A stretch of DNA of 64,000 nt from HGW-17 sp964516435 (GTDB taxonomy: Bacteria; Myxococcota_A; Polyangia; HGW-17). The stretch covers positions 1 to 64,000 of the forward strand of contig CAZEZP010000092.1 of NCBI GenBank assembly GCA_964516435.1. Reading direction: 5' to 3'. Each line of letters starts with the position of its first letter. Position 1 is the first letter of the stretch. The notes below the pieces were generated by a model. That model made no database searches. It saw only the letters and a program-made list of their open reading frames with translations, and had not been told where the DNA came from. The position numbers were made by a program, and so were the translations under genes. Shown one piece after another: positions 15,726-25,077 of the stretch.

Positions 15726-17339
15726 ATGCAGCAGTTGGAACTGGACAAGTTACTGGAGTCCGTGAGCAGGGACAAGAACATCAACAAGGAAGTCCTCGTC
15801 GAGACGCTGGAGCAGGCCATTCTCTCGGCGGCCCGCAAGGTGTTCGGTGCCAACCGCCAGTTGGAGGCCCATTACAATGCCGAGAAGGGACTGGTGGAAC
15901 TGTTCCTCGTCATGACGGTCACCGAGGACAAGAGCGAGCCCGGCATCTGCTGCACGCTGGAGGAGGCCCGCGAGCATGGTCTGCAGGCCGAGGTGGGCGA
16001 TGAGCTCCTGCTTCCCATCCATTATCATCCCTCCGAGGAGAAGAAGGCCATCGAGCAGGAGCAGAAACTGGGAAAACTCATCAACCTGAAGAACTACCGC
16101 AAGACGTTCGGGCGCATCGCGGCGCAGACGGCCAAGCAGGTCATCATCCAGCGGGTGCGGGCGGCCGAGCGGGAGACCATCTACCGCGAGTTCAAGGACC
16201 GGGTGGGCGACGTCATCAATGGCGTGGTGCGCCGCTTCGAGAAGGGCAACATCATCGTGGACATCGGGCGCACCGAGGCCATCCTGCCCCAGAAGGAGCA
16301 GATTCCTTCCGAGAGCTACCGCGCCGGGGACCGCATCGTGGCGTACGTGCAGGAAGTCCGTAGCGACAACAAGGCCGAAAGCAAGAAGGATCCGAAAATC
16401 GACCCCCGGGGACCGCAGATTTCCCTGTCCCGCCGGGACACCGGACTGGTCAAGCGCCTCTTCGAGATGGAGGTTCCCGAAATCGCGCAGGGCATCGTGC
16501 ACATCGAAGCCATCGCCCGCGAGCCCGGCTCGCGCACCAAGATCGCCGTCTCCAGCCGCGAGCGCGACGTGGACCCGGTGGGCGCCTGCGTGGGGCTCAA
16601 GGGATTGCGCGTGCAGAACATCAAGCAGTTCCTGAAGGGCGAGAAGATCGACATCGTGCCATGGGATCCCGATGCCGCGCGCTTCGTCTGCAACAGCATC
16701 GCGCCGGCGCAGGTCTCGAAGATCATCGTGGATTCCACGGCGCACACCATGGAATTGATCATTCCCGACGACCAACTGTCGCTGGCCATCGGCAAGCGCG
16801 GGCAGAACGTGCGGCTGGCTTCGCAGTTGACGGGATGGAAGATCGACATCTACAGCGAAAGCAAGGTGGCCGAACTCGAGGCCCGCATGCGCGAGCAGAT
16901 TGCGTCCATCGAAGGCGTGGGTCCGGATTTGGCCGAGACGATCTTCAAACTCGGCTGGCGCTCGCTGGACGACCTGGCGCAGGCCAATCCCGAGGAACTG
17001 GCCTCCATTCCGGGGCTGGGTGGACTGGAAGCCGCCATCCGCATTTCCACGGGTGCCCGCCTGCTGCTGGAAATGCAGCATGATGTGGAAGAGATCATCA
17101 GTGAGGACGACCGGATTCTGGAACTGCAGGGCGTGGACACCTACATCCTGAACGTGCTCAAGACCAGCGGCTACACGACGCTGGCGCACATTTACCAGTC
17201 CACGCCGGAAGAACTCGCCGAAAACACGGGCATTCCCCTGTCCCAATGCCGGTTGATCCACCATTCGGCCGGTGTGAGCCTGGGGCTGGAGGATCGTTCC
17301 GATTCCGGCGAGGCGCCTTCCACCATGCTGGACGACTGA
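15726..17339 (+). CDS. nusA: Transcription termination/antitermination factor NusA
   Basis: This is a 537-residue NusA. The N-terminal RNA-polymerase-binding domain (about 1-125) is followed by an S1 domain (about 130-200) and two KH domains (about 230-380, including AIGKRGQNVRLASQLTGWKI). Two C-terminal helix-hairpin-helix repeats (IEGVGPDLAETIF and LNVLKTSGYTTLAHIY) are like the acidic repeats of enterobacterial NusA. The ATG at 15726 has GGAGG 5 bases upstream and is preferred to the in-frame GTG at 15714. It lies 30 bp after rimP. NusA modulates pausing and termination, so the hairpin upstream of the operon could serve autoregulation. Confidence 0.95.
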   Translation: MQQLELDKLLESVSRDKNINKEVLVETLEQAILSAARKVFGANRQLEAHYNAEKGLVELFLVMTVTEDKSEPGICCTLEEAREHGLQAEVGDELLLPIHYHPSEEKKAIEQEQKLGKLINLKNYRKTFGRIAAQTAKQVIIQRVRAAERETIYREFKDRVGDVINGVVRRFEKGNIIVDIGRTEAILPQKEQIPSESYRAGDRIVAYVQEVRSDNKAESKKDPKIDPRGPQISLSRRDTGLVKRLFEMEVPEIAQGIVHIEAIAREPGSRTKIAVSSRERDVDPVGACVGLKGLRVQNIKQFLKGEKIDIVPWDPDAARFVCNSIAPAQVSKIIVDSTAHTMELIIPDDQLSLAIGKRGQNVRLASQLTGWKIDIYSESKVAELEARMREQIASIEGVGPDLAETIFKLGWRSLDDLAQANPEELASIPGLGGLEAAIRISTGARLLLEMQHDVEEIISEDDRILELQGVDTYILNVLKTSGYTTLAHIYQSTPEELAENTGIPLSQCRLIHHSAGVSLGLEDRSDSGEAPSTMLDD

Positions 17340-17350
17340 GGCGAAAGCGG

Positions 17351-17776
17351 ATGGACGCGATGGAATCGATGGGCGAACGGAACGATTTCGGAAAGAAGGT
17401 GCGCGGCTTGCGCACGTGCGTCGCCTGCCGGCGCAAGGCGCCTGCCGCCGAGTTGGTCCGTTTCGTCTGCGGTCCGGACGGTCCATCGTGCGCCGTGGGG
17501 AAAACCCCGCGTTCTGGACGCGGGTGCAGCCTCTGCCCGGCGGCGGGCTGTTTCGAGAGGGCCGCTTCCGGCCGCAAGTCTCCCCTGCGGGAGTGCGGCG
17601 CCCGGGATGCGGCCGGATTGCTGCGGATCGCGATGGCCGCCTATCAGGGCCGGCTGGAGATCCTGCGCAGGAGCCGGGGCCTTTCGCAGGCCGAAAGAAT
17701 GGAAACGATGCTCGCGCGTTTGCAGGACGCGCTGGAAACCTTGTCTTGCAGGTCGGGAGATACGCATGTCCGATAG
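17351..17776 (+). CDS. ylxR: YlxR-family (DUF448) RNA-binding protein
   Basis: This is a 141-residue YlxR family protein. RTCVACRRKAPAAELVRFV is the hallmark motif, followed by GRGCSLCPAAGCFERA with the conserved Gly-Arg-Gly and Cys pair. The extra C-terminal helix is common in proteobacteria. The family is nucleic-acid binding and is almost always found between nusA and infB, as here. Its 3' end overlaps the infB start by 11 bp. The ATG at 17351 is chosen as the first in-frame ATG after nusA; 17360 is an alternative. Confidence 0.88.
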   Translation: MDAMESMGERNDFGKKVRGLRTCVACRRKAPAAELVRFVCGPDGPSCAVGKTPRSGRGCSLCPAAGCFERAASGRKSPLRECGARDAAGLLRIAMAAYQGRLEILRRSRGLSQAERMETMLARLQDALETLSCRSGDTHVR

Positions 17777-20678
17777 CATTACCGTGTTGCAACTCGCCAA
17801 GGACTCCGGTCTGGATCAGCAGTTGATCATCAACGAGCTCCTGGAAATGGGCGGCTTCGAAAAAGCCAGCAAATACACGAAACTGGCCCGCGAAGTCGCT
17901 GATCAGGTACTGGAGCGCATTCGTCGGAAACAGCGCATGGAAGTCGAGGAGACCACGACTGCAGACGGCATGATGATCCGGCGCCGCCGCGTGGTGGTGA
18001 CATCGGATGCCCCCGTGGCCGCACCGGAAACGCCGGCCTCGTCGCCGCGCGCGGCCAAGGCGCGGGCGAAGGAACCCGAAAAACCTGCGGAACCTCCGGT
18101 GGAATCTTCCGAACCATCCCAGCCGCCCGCGCGTGCGCGCAGGACTTCACGGCGCAGGGAAGAACCGGCGAATACAGAGACCGAGACGCCGGCCCAGCCC
18201 GTGGAACCGCCCATGATGGATCCGTCGCCGGCCGAAACGATTCCGTTCCCGACGGCGGCAAAGGAGGAGGCACCGGTTTCCGCCGCTGGCGCTGGCGATG
18301 CTTCCGCGCCGGCCGCGGAGCCTGCCATCCTCGCAGGACATGAGGAAGAACAGGCTCGTGCGTCCGTTGCGCCGCCCGAGCCTGCTCCGGCGCCGGCTCC
18401 GGTTTCCCCCGAGAAGCCTGCGGGAGAGAAAGTCACCGCGGATGCCGTTCCTTCCGAGTCGGCCGCGCCTTCCGTTCCCGCCGTGGAGCCGCCTCCTTCC
18501 GTTGCGCAACCTGCGAAACCGGCTCCAGTTGCGGAACCGCCCGCGGTCCCGGAAGCCAAGGCGCCTGCCGCCAAGCGCTTCCTGCCATCCGCGGCCCGGC
18601 CCGAGGCTTCGGCCTCTCCCATGGAGAACACCGATTCGTCCTCTTCGGCGGCACGGTCTTCCCAGCAGCCGGTGATGGGGCCGAAGGAGGAGCGGAAACT
18701 GGGACCCACCGGGCGCTTCATCGTGCTTCCCACGCAGTCGGGCAGCAAGACGCAGACCCGCGTGGACGGCGCTCCCGTGAAGCCGTCCGACGGAGCCGCC
18801 GCTCCCGTGAAGCCGGCATCCGTTTCCTACAAGGAAAAGCGTGAAGAGGAAGAACTGCTTCGCAAGACCGGCTTCGCGGCCCGCAAGAAGCAGGATGCCG
18901 TCCGTCCGACCGTTCCGCCCGAAGGGCGCCGCAAGATCAAGGTGGACGAGTTCATTTCCGTGTCCGAACTGGCGCACCAGATGGGCCTGAAGGCCACCGA
19001 GTTGATGAAGAAACTGCTCTCCCTGGGGCAGATGGTGACCATCAACTCCACGCTCGACATGGAGACGGCTTCCATCGTGGCGTCCGAATGGGGCTACGAG
19101 ATCGAGAACGTCTCCTTCCAGGAGGAGAAATTCTTCACCGAGAGCGCGGCAGCCGACGAGCGGCGCGAAAAACGTCCGCCCATCGTCACCATCATGGGAC
19201 ACGTCGACCACGGCAAGACCTCCCTTCTGGACGCCATCCGCAAGAGCGACATCGCCTCCAAGGAGAGCGGCGGCATCACGCAGCACATCGGCGCCTACAA
19301 GGTCAAGACGCGCGACGGCGAAATCGTGTTCATCGACACGCCCGGCCACGAGGCGTTCTCGGCCATGCGGGCCCGCGGGGCCTCGGTCACGGACCTGGTG
19401 GTGCTCGTGGTGGCGGCCGACGACGGCGTGATGCCCCAGACCGAGGAGGCCATCAATCACTGCCGCGCGGCCCAGGTGCCCATGCTGGTGGCCATCACCA
19501 AGGTGGACAAGCACAATGCCAATCCGCAGATGGTGCGCGAGAAGCTCACCGCCTACGGCCTCGTGGACGAGAACTGGGGCGGCGACACCATCATGGTGGA
19601 AGTCAGTGCCGTCACCAAGGCCGGTCTCGACACGCTGCTCGAGATGATCCTGCTGCAGGCGGAAATGCTGGAACTGACCGCCAACCCGGATGCTCCCGCG
19701 CGTTCGGTGGTGCTGGAGGCCGAACTGGACCGTGCCAAGGGGCCGGTGGTGAACCTGCTGGTGCTCGACGGCACGCTCTCGGTGGGCGACCACGTGGTGT
19801 GCGGGCTCTCGGGCGGCAAGATCCGCACGCTCACCGACGACCGGGGCCGGCAGTTGAAGTCCGTGGGTCCCGCGACGCCTGTGGAGGTCACGGGCTTCGA
19901 TTCCGTCCCGGTTCCTGGCGACGAATGCCGCATGGTGCCGGACGAGAAGGCGGCCAAGCGCATCCTGGACCGCCGGCGCGACGAAGCCAAGGCCAAGGAG
20001 CTCGCCCGGAAATCCCAGGCCAAGGGCATGGATGCCATCCGGCAGGCCATCGCCCGCGGCGAGCAGAAGCATCTCAACGTCATCCTCAAGACCGACGTGC
20101 AGGGCACCATGGAGGCCCTGCGCGATGCCCTCACGCGGCTGTCCAACGACATCGTCAAGGTGAACGTGGTGCATTGCGGCGTGGGCGGCATCAACGAAAG
20201 CGACATCAACCTGGCGATCACGGCCGAGGGCGTAGTCATGGGTTTCCGCGTGCGGCCCGATGCCAAGGCCCGCCACCGCGCCGACCAGGAAGGCGTTTCC
20301 ATCCACCAGTACAACGTCATCTACGACATGCTCGACGACGTGCGCGACATCATGCGCGGCATGCTGCCCAAGGAGAAGAAGGAGCAGCAGATCGGCCGCG
20401 TGGAAGTCCGCCAGGTGTTCAACATTCCCAAGGTGGGAACCGTGGCCGGCTGCTACGTGGTGGAGGGCAAGGTCACCCGTTCGGCCCAGGTGCGCGTGTT
20501 CCACGACAACATCCAGGTGTTCGAGGGCCGGCTGGCCTCGCTGCGCCGCTTCAAGGACGACGTGCGCGAGGTGGTGGCCGGCTACGAGTGCGGCATTTCC
20601 ATCGACGGCTTCAACGACGTGCGCGAGGGGGACATCCTGGAAGCGTACGAGATCGTGGAGACCACCGTGGAAATCTAG
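17766..20678 (+). CDS. infB: Translation initiation factor IF-2
   Basis: This is a 970-residue IF-2. An N-terminal IF2_N helix bundle (about 1-50) is followed by a long Ala/Pro/Glu linker (about 60-330) and a second IF2_N-like unit (VSELAHQMGLKATELMKKLL, about 397-450). The GTPase domain starts near residue 470 with G1 GHVDHGKTS, G3 DTPGHEAF and G4 TKVD. Domains II-IV complete the protein (ending VVETTVEI). It places fMet-tRNA on the 30S subunit. The start ATG lies inside the ylxR 3' end. The low-complexity linker is the probable reason for unusually long open frames on the opposite strand. Confidence 0.96.
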   Translation: MSDSITVLQLAKDSGLDQQLIINELLEMGGFEKASKYTKLAREVADQVLERIRRKQRMEVEETTTADGMMIRRRRVVVTSDAPVAAPETPASSPRAAKARAKEPEKPAEPPVESSEPSQPPARARRTSRRREEPANTETETPAQPVEPPMMDPSPAETIPFPTAAKEEAPVSAAGAGDASAPAAEPAILAGHEEEQARASVAPPEPAPAPAPVSPEKPAGEKVTADAVPSESAAPSVPAVEPPPSVAQPAKPAPVAEPPAVPEAKAPAAKRFLPSAARPEASASPMENTDSSSSAARSSQQPVMGPKEERKLGPTGRFIVLPTQSGSKTQTRVDGAPVKPSDGAAAPVKPASVSYKEKREEEELLRKTGFAARKKQDAVRPTVPPEGRRKIKVDEFISVSELAHQMGLKATELMKKLLSLGQMVTINSTLDMETASIVASEWGYEIENVSFQEEKFFTESAAADERREKRPPIVTIMGHVDHGKTSLLDAIRKSDIASKESGGITQHIGAYKVKTRDGEIVFIDTPGHEAFSAMRARGASVTDLVVLVVAADDGVMPQTEEAINHCRAAQVPMLVAITKVDKHNANPQMVREKLTAYGLVDENWGGDTIMVEVSAVTKAGLDTLLEMILLQAEMLELTANPDAPARSVVLEAELDRAKGPVVNLLVLDGTLSVGDHVVCGLSGGKIRTLTDDRGRQLKSVGPATPVEVTGFDSVPVPGDECRMVPDEKAAKRILDRRRDEAKAKELARKSQAKGMDAIRQAIARGEQKHLNVILKTDVQGTMEALRDALTRLSNDIVKVNVVHCGVGGINESDINLAITAEGVVMGFRVRPDAKARHRADQEGVSIHQYNVIYDMLDDVRDIMRGMLPKEKKEQQIGRVEVRQVFNIPKVGTVAGCYVVEGKVTRSAQVRVFHDNIQVFEGRLASLRRFKDDVREVVAGYECGISIDGFNDVREGDILEAYEIVETTVEI

Positions 20679-20705
20679 CCCCTTTCCGGAAAGGACCCCG
20701 TCGAC

Positions 20706-21323
20706 ATGTCCAAGGCCGTCGTTTTCCAACTGGATTCCGAACGTCCCAACCTCAAGCGCCTGATGCGGGTGGTCGAGGAGTTGCAGAAAGGCAGCGTCGT
20801 GGTGGTTCCCACCGACACGCTGTACGGCTTCTGCTGCGACATCGCGGCCCACAAGGCCGTGGACCGCATCCTGGCCATCAAGGGCCTTCCCGAAAAGCAT
20901 TTCATGAGTTGCATCTGCTCCGATCTGGCACAGGCCTCCCAGTACGTGAATCTGGACAACCAGGCCTTTTCCATCCTGCGCCGGATCCTGCCCGGCCCTT
21001 ACACGATCGTTCTCGAGGCCAACCGCGCGGTTCCCAAGGTGCTGCTCGACAAGCGCAAGACCATCGGTATCCGCATTCCGGATTCTCCCGTGGCCCGCAC
21101 GCTGGTGGAAACGCTGGGGCGCCCGATCCTGTCCACGTCCGTTTCCACGCCGGAGGGCCGCAGCCTCCTGGATCCGGAGGAAATCTACAAACTGTATGGA
21201 TCCCAGGTGGACATGATCCTCAGCCAGGGCATCATTCCCGACGAGAGTTCCACCGTCCTGGCATACGAGGAAGGCGAATGGACGGTGTTGCGCGAGGGGA
21301 AGGGGAAGGTGGACTTCCTATAA
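20706..21323 (+). CDS. TsaC/YciO/Sua5-family protein
   Basis: This is a 205-residue YrdC-domain protein. GSVVVVPTDTLYGFCCD is the nucleotide/RNA-binding signature of the Sua5/YciO/TsaC superfamily. Members make threonylcarbamoyl-AMP for the t6A37 modification of ANN-decoding tRNAs; YciO relatives have an uncertain role. KRKTIGIRIPDSPVAR fits YciO-like members, so a non-essential paralogue is possible. It lies 27 bp after infB and 5 bp before a GNAT gene and probably belongs to the same transcript. Confidence 0.88.
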   Translation: MSKAVVFQLDSERPNLKRLMRVVEELQKGSVVVVPTDTLYGFCCDIAAHKAVDRILAIKGLPEKHFMSCICSDLAQASQYVNLDNQAFSILRRILPGPYTIVLEANRAVPKVLLDKRKTIGIRIPDSPVARTLVETLGRPILSTSVSTPEGRSLLDPEEIYKLYGSQVDMILSQGIIPDESSTVLAYEEGEWTVLREGKGKVDFL

Positions 21324-21328
21324 AAAAC

Positions 21329-21847
21329 ATGGAACAGTCAGCGCTCATCCTGCGTTCCTGGCAAAGAAACGACCGCGCCCGCTTCCGGGCGGTGACGGAG
21401 CTGGCGCAGGAATCCTTCATCCGGTTCGGCGAGTATCGCGAGTTCATCGGGCAACTGATGCTCTACGACGGCATCACCACGCTGATGCTGCTGGATCCCG
21501 CCCGCGAGCCGGGCGAGGACGTGGCCGGATTCATCATGACCGGCATCGTGCCCCATGGCGATTCGATGCAGGGAAACATCCTGGCCATCGCACTCTCTCC
21601 CGGATATCGCCACAGGAAACTGGGCGCCATCCTGATGCGGCAAGGCATCGAAAACATCCAGTCTGCGGCCCGGTTCCAGCCCGTGGAAACCATCGGCCTG
21701 ACGGTCGCGCCCGACAACGAGCCGGCGGTGCGGCTCTTTTCCCGTTTCGGATTCACGTTCGTTCCTGAAACCGAGGCGCATTACTATGCTTCCGGCGTGC
21801 GGGCCTGCGAAATGACGCGTCCTCTTTTTCTTCCCAGGGAAGATTGA
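21329..21847 (+). CDS. GNAT-family N-acetyltransferase
   Basis: This is a 172-residue GNAT enzyme. The acetyl-CoA-binding motif A is visible as IALSPGYRHRKLGAILM (consensus V-x-x-x-x-R/Q-x-x-G-x-G/A, with Lys-Leu-Gly in place of Gly-x-Gly). Motif B follows (IGLTVAPDNEPAVRLFSRFGF). It transfers an acetyl group to an amine; the substrate is unknown. The start ATG at 21329 is 5 bp after the TsaC/YciO stop. A hairpin at 21955-21987 may end the transcript. Confidence 0.85.
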   Translation: MEQSALILRSWQRNDRARFRAVTELAQESFIRFGEYREFIGQLMLYDGITTLMLLDPAREPGEDVAGFIMTGIVPHGDSMQGNILAIALSPGYRHRKLGAILMRQGIENIQSAARFQPVETIGLTVAPDNEPAVRLFSRFGFTFVPETEAHYYASGVRACEMTRPLFLPRED

Positions 21848-21954
21848 GGAATGATTTTCAATCGAGTGAAAGTATAATCCTTATACATAATTTTAATTAG
21901 TTGATAAAATCAAATAATAATAACTTATTTCAACTGGTTTGGTATGATTCAGGA

Positions 21955-21987
21955 AGCGCCCGGCGGGATTCTTCCGGGACGCTTTTT
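21955..21987 (+). terminator. Probable terminator after the infB-GNAT transcript
   Basis: AGCGCCCGG (21955-21963) pairs with CCGGG-A-CGCT (21974-21983, one bulged A) around a 10-base loop, and is followed by five T. It lies between the GNAT stop and the pilT promoter. Confidence 0.55.
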
Positions 21988-22028
21988 GGGGCGCGCAAGA
22001 CTGGGAATCCGGGAATTCATTCTCCGGA

Positions 22029-22057
22029 TTGGAATTCCGCGTCGTTTTCTGTATATT
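22029..22057 (+). promoter_or_regulatory. pilT promoter
   Basis: TTGGAA (22029-22034) and TATATT (22052-22057) have a 17-bp spacer. The predicted transcript has a leader of about 16 bases containing AAGGAG before the ATG at 22080. Confidence 0.65.
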
Positions 22058-22079
22058 CGAGCCCGCAGAAGGAGCCACG

Positions 22080-23159
22080 ATGGAATTCACGCTGAACCAG
22101 TTGCTGCACACCATGATTGAACAACGGGCGTCGGATCTGCACATCACCACGGGCTCGCCCCCGCAGTTGCGCATCGATGGGCGCCTGATCCCGCTCAAGA
22201 CCGCCAACCTGATGCCCGCCGACACGCGGGAACTGTGCCTGCAGGCGCTCGACGAACGGCAAAGGGAGACGCTGGAGAAGAACCACGAGGTAGACTGCTC
22301 GTTCGGTGTCCCCAACGTGGGCCGCTTCCGCGCCAACGTCTACTACCAGCGCGGCGCCGTGGCTGGCGCATTCCGCTTCATTCCCTTCGAGATTCCCCCG
22401 CTGGAATCGCTGGGCCTGCCGGCAGCCGACATCCGGCCGCTGTGCTTCAAGACGCGCGGGCTGTTCCTGGTGACCGGTCCTACGGGTTCCGGCAAGAGCA
22501 CGACGCTGGCGGCCATGCTCGATGTCATCAACCAGGAGAAGCGCTGCCACATCGTGACGCTGGAAGACCCCATCGAATACCTGCACAAGCACAAGAAGAG
22601 CCTGGTGAACCAGCGCGAGGTGCACCAGGACACGTATTCCTTCCATGCCGCGCTGCGCTATCTGCTGCGCCAGGACCCCGACGTGGTGCTCATCGGCGAA
22701 ATGCGCGACAAGGAAACCGTGGAAGCCGCGCTGGAGGTGGCCGAGACGGGACACATGGTGTTCTCCACCCTGCACACCAACAGCGCCGTGCAGACCATCA
22801 ACCGCATCGTGGATGTGTTCCCGCCGCACCAGCACGACCAGGTGCGCGCGCAACTGTCCTTCGTGCTCGAGGGCGTCATCTCCCAGCAGCTGATTCCGCG
22901 CCGCAATGCGCCGGGCCGCGCGCTGGCGTACGAACTGCTGATTCCCAACCAGGCCATCCGCAACCTCATCCGCGAGGACAAGTTGCACCAGGTCTATTCC
23001 ATCATGCAGATCAGCCAGAAGCAGGGCATCCGCACCCTCAACCAGTCGCTGGCGCTTCTGACCGTTTCCGGGCAGATCTCCCTGGATGACGCGGTGGCCC
23101 GCTGCACGGACTACGACGAACTGGTCTCGCTCCTGCAGAAAGCCGGCATGAAACTTTGA
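22080..23159 (+). CDS. pilT: Type IV pilus retraction ATPase PilT
   Basis: This is a 359-residue hexameric retraction ATPase at the cytoplasmic base of type IV pili. Walker A GPTGSGKSTT is at about 135-144. The Asp box and Walker B region reads DPDVVLIGEMRD (about 202-213), with a His box in GHMVFSTLHTN. The PilT-specific C-terminal signature AIRNLIRE is intact. The start at 22080 has AAGGAG 5 bases upstream. No pilC or pilU is adjacent. A DUF192 gene lies convergent downstream. Confidence 0.95.
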   Translation: MEFTLNQLLHTMIEQRASDLHITTGSPPQLRIDGRLIPLKTANLMPADTRELCLQALDERQRETLEKNHEVDCSFGVPNVGRFRANVYYQRGAVAGAFRFIPFEIPPLESLGLPAADIRPLCFKTRGLFLVTGPTGSGKSTTLAAMLDVINQEKRCHIVTLEDPIEYLHKHKKSLVNQREVHQDTYSFHAALRYLLRQDPDVVLIGEMRDKETVEAALEVAETGHMVFSTLHTNSAVQTINRIVDVFPPHQHDQVRAQLSFVLEGVISQQLIPRRNAPGRALAYELLIPNQAIRNLIREDKLHQVYSIMQISQKQGIRTLNQSLALLTVSGQISLDDAVARCTDYDELVSLLQKAGMKL

Positions 23160-23201
23160 TTACAATCAAAAAACAATCTTTATTATAGTTATCATTATAA
23201 T

Positions 23202-23594
23202 TTACTCAGCAGGGCTGAACAGGAGGCGGTCCCCTCTTGCAAGGCCGATGCGCGCGCAGGTGCCGGCCGGAAGTTCCAGCACGGCCGTGGCCTGCGGGTA
23301 CAGCCCCGAGATCCGCCAGGGACGCAGGTTCGGCAGCAGCGCCACGACTTCGCCGTTATCGTCCAGGAAAACGATGTCCAGGGCGATGGACATGAAGAAC
23401 ATGTGGACGGAGTTGCAGGGAACGATCAGCAGGCCTTCGCCCTGCGCCAGTTGTCCGACGCCCAGAAGCCCGCGCAGGCGGGCAAGGAACGAACTGGCGA
23501 GCCGCACGCGGGTGCCGGCTTCCCGGCCGTCGGGCGTCCGCACGCGCCAGAACGTGCCATTTTTTTGAGAACCATGTGGAATGATTGACATCAT
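23202..23594 (-). CDS. DUF192-family protein
   Basis: This is a protein of about 130 residues with a DUF192 domain. LASSFLARLRGLLGVG, GLLIVPCNSVHMFFMSIALDIVFLD and AVLELPAGTCARIGLARGDRL are the characteristic segments of this small beta-barrel family, whose molecular function is unknown. Unlike most members it shows no signal peptide; the start is ATG at 23594 or 23591. Its 5' end overlaps the promoter of the divergent DnaJ-TPR gene. Confidence 0.75.
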   Translation of the reverse strand: MMSIIPHGSQKNGTFWRVRTPDGREAGTRVRLASSFLARLRGLLGVGQLAQGEGLLIVPCNSVHMFFMSIALDIVFLDDNGEVVALLPNLRPWRISGLYPQATAVLELPAGTCARIGLARGDRLLFSPAE

Positions 23595-23612
23595 GGGATT
23601 TTGGCATACACT
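23585..23612 (+). promoter_or_regulatory. Promoter of the DnaJ-TPR gene
   Basis: TTGACA (23585-23590) and TACACT (23607-23612) have a 16-bp spacer, close to the sigma-70 consensus. It places the start point near 23619 and so supports the ATG at 23635. The sequence lies inside the first codons of the divergent DUF192 gene. Confidence 0.65.
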
Positions 23613-23634
23613 GCCGGGCACGAGGTCGAAATCC

Positions 23635-24990
23635 ATGCCGTGGACACCGATATCCCAGGCCCAGCCGCCCCTGTTGTTGATACACCTTCTCGACACGCAT
23701 TTCGAGGGTTTCGTGCGTGTGCCCGATGCGCAGGGGGACGTCATCATCCATTTCCGCAACGGCGTGCCCGTGAAGGCCGAGAGCCAGAACCCCGCCATGA
23801 GCGGATATTCCACGGAACAGTTGCTGCTCTCGCTCTTCTCCCCATCCGTGGAAAAGGTCGAAATCGAGAAGATCGCGGTTTCGGGAGGCACGCCCGTCAA
23901 TCCCCTGCCCTGGATCCGCCGGGGACTGCGCGAGAAATACGATCTCGTGCGGCTGGAAAACGAGACGCGCGAACTGTCGAAATCCCGTTTCATGGCCAGC
24001 CCGAAGCTCGCATCCTGCGCGGGTCACTTCGAATTCACGGAACAGGAGATGGAGATCGTCGGCCAGTTGTCCGAACCGAGGACCATTCCCGAATTGCGGG
24101 CAGGATCCACGCTTCCCTTCAAGGAAATCCTGGTGGTGCTGTACTGCCTGGCCGCCTGCCGGCTGCTGCAGCCGGTCAGGGAAGGCGCCGCCACGGGGTC
24201 GTTTGCGCCCCCGGCGCCCTCTGCGGATTCGGCTCCCGCCGGCGCCGAGAATCCGGAAGCGGTGCGGGAAATGCAGGAACTGCTGCAGCAACTGGCCGCC
24301 GAGAACCCGTTCGAGCGGCTGGGGCTTCCTGTTACGGCGCAAACAGCAGAAATCGAAGCCCGGTTCAAGGAATTGGTGAAGAAACTGCACCCGGACACGC
24401 TGGCCCGCAAGGGAATTTCCCACATGGCGCAGTCTGCGCAGGAAGCCTTCGCCCGGCTGACGGAGGGCTACAACCTGCTCAAGGACGAGGCCACGCGGGA
24501 AAAGTACCGCAAGCCCGAGAAACAGCAGGAGGACATGGCCGAGGTGCGTCGCGTGCTGGAGGCCGAGATGCTCTACCAGAAGGGCATCATCCACTACCGG
24601 CGCAAGGAATACGATCTGGCGGAGCAGGCGTTCCTGGAAGCGCGCCAGAAGCACGAGGATGGAAGCCACCTGGCCATGTGGGCGTGGATCCGCTACATCA
24701 ATCCCGGCAACGACAAGAAGGCGGTGCGCGACGAGGTCAAGGCCGCCCTGCAGAAAGCCATCCAACTGACCCCGAGGGAAGCGGACTTCTATTATTATCT
24801 GGGCAAGGTGTGCGCCGACATGGACCAGATCGCCACGGCGCGCCAGTATTTCGTCCGGGCCGTGGAAATCAACAACGAGCATATCGAGGCGGCGCGGGAA
24901 CTGCGCCTGCTCGAGCGCCGGCAGAAGAACGCCTCGAATCCCATCGCCCACGCCACGGGCACCTTCCTGAACCTGTTCAAGAAGAAGTGA
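23635..24990 (+). CDS. DnaJ-domain / TPR protein with N-terminal DUF4388-like region
   Basis: This is a 451-residue modular protein. Residues about 10-90 (LLLIHLLDTHFEG...GDVIIHFRNGVPVKAES) resemble a DUF4388/PATAN-like domain. A J-domain lies at about 222-290 with an intact HPD (about residue 252), so it could stimulate an Hsp70 ATPase. TPR units fill about 315-430 (YLGKVCADMDQIATARQYF and neighbours). Such fusions are typical of Myxococcota-like signalling proteins; the role here is unknown. The start at 23635 follows the promoter at 23585-23612 and has GAGG upstream. Confidence 0.8.
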   Translation: MPWTPISQAQPPLLLIHLLDTHFEGFVRVPDAQGDVIIHFRNGVPVKAESQNPAMSGYSTEQLLLSLFSPSVEKVEIEKIAVSGGTPVNPLPWIRRGLREKYDLVRLENETRELSKSRFMASPKLASCAGHFEFTEQEMEIVGQLSEPRTIPELRAGSTLPFKEILVVLYCLAACRLLQPVREGAATGSFAPPAPSADSAPAGAENPEAVREMQELLQQLAAENPFERLGLPVTAQTAEIEARFKELVKKLHPDTLARKGISHMAQSAQEAFARLTEGYNLLKDEATREKYRKPEKQQEDMAEVRRVLEAEMLYQKGIIHYRRKEYDLAEQAFLEARQKHEDGSHLAMWAWIRYINPGNDKKAVRDEVKAALQKAIQLTPREADFYYYLGKVCADMDQIATARQYFVRAVEINNEHIEAARELRLLERRQKNASNPIAHATGTFLNLFKKK

Positions 24991-25077
24991 GGCTTAGGCC
25001 CTTGTCCGGAAATCTGGCTTCCATCCGGCCCCGGTTTCCGGATTTTCGCCGGGAAAGCGGAGGAACGCGTCACGGAT

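Noticed and set aside
18147..20900. A 917-codon open frame on the minus strand
   Set aside because: It is antisense to infB; the codon bias of the IF-2 linker and G domain produces the long opening.
23155..23175. TTTGAT-TACA-ATCAAA hairpin after pilT
   Set aside because: The stem is weak and is followed by A rather than T on the plus strand, so it does not look like a pilT terminator. It could still be a weak structure.
25015..25055. CCGGAAA...TTTCCGG inverted repeat between the DnaJ-TPR and TolC-like genes
   Set aside because: The loop is about 20 bases and the T-run is short; too weak to call a bidirectional terminator.
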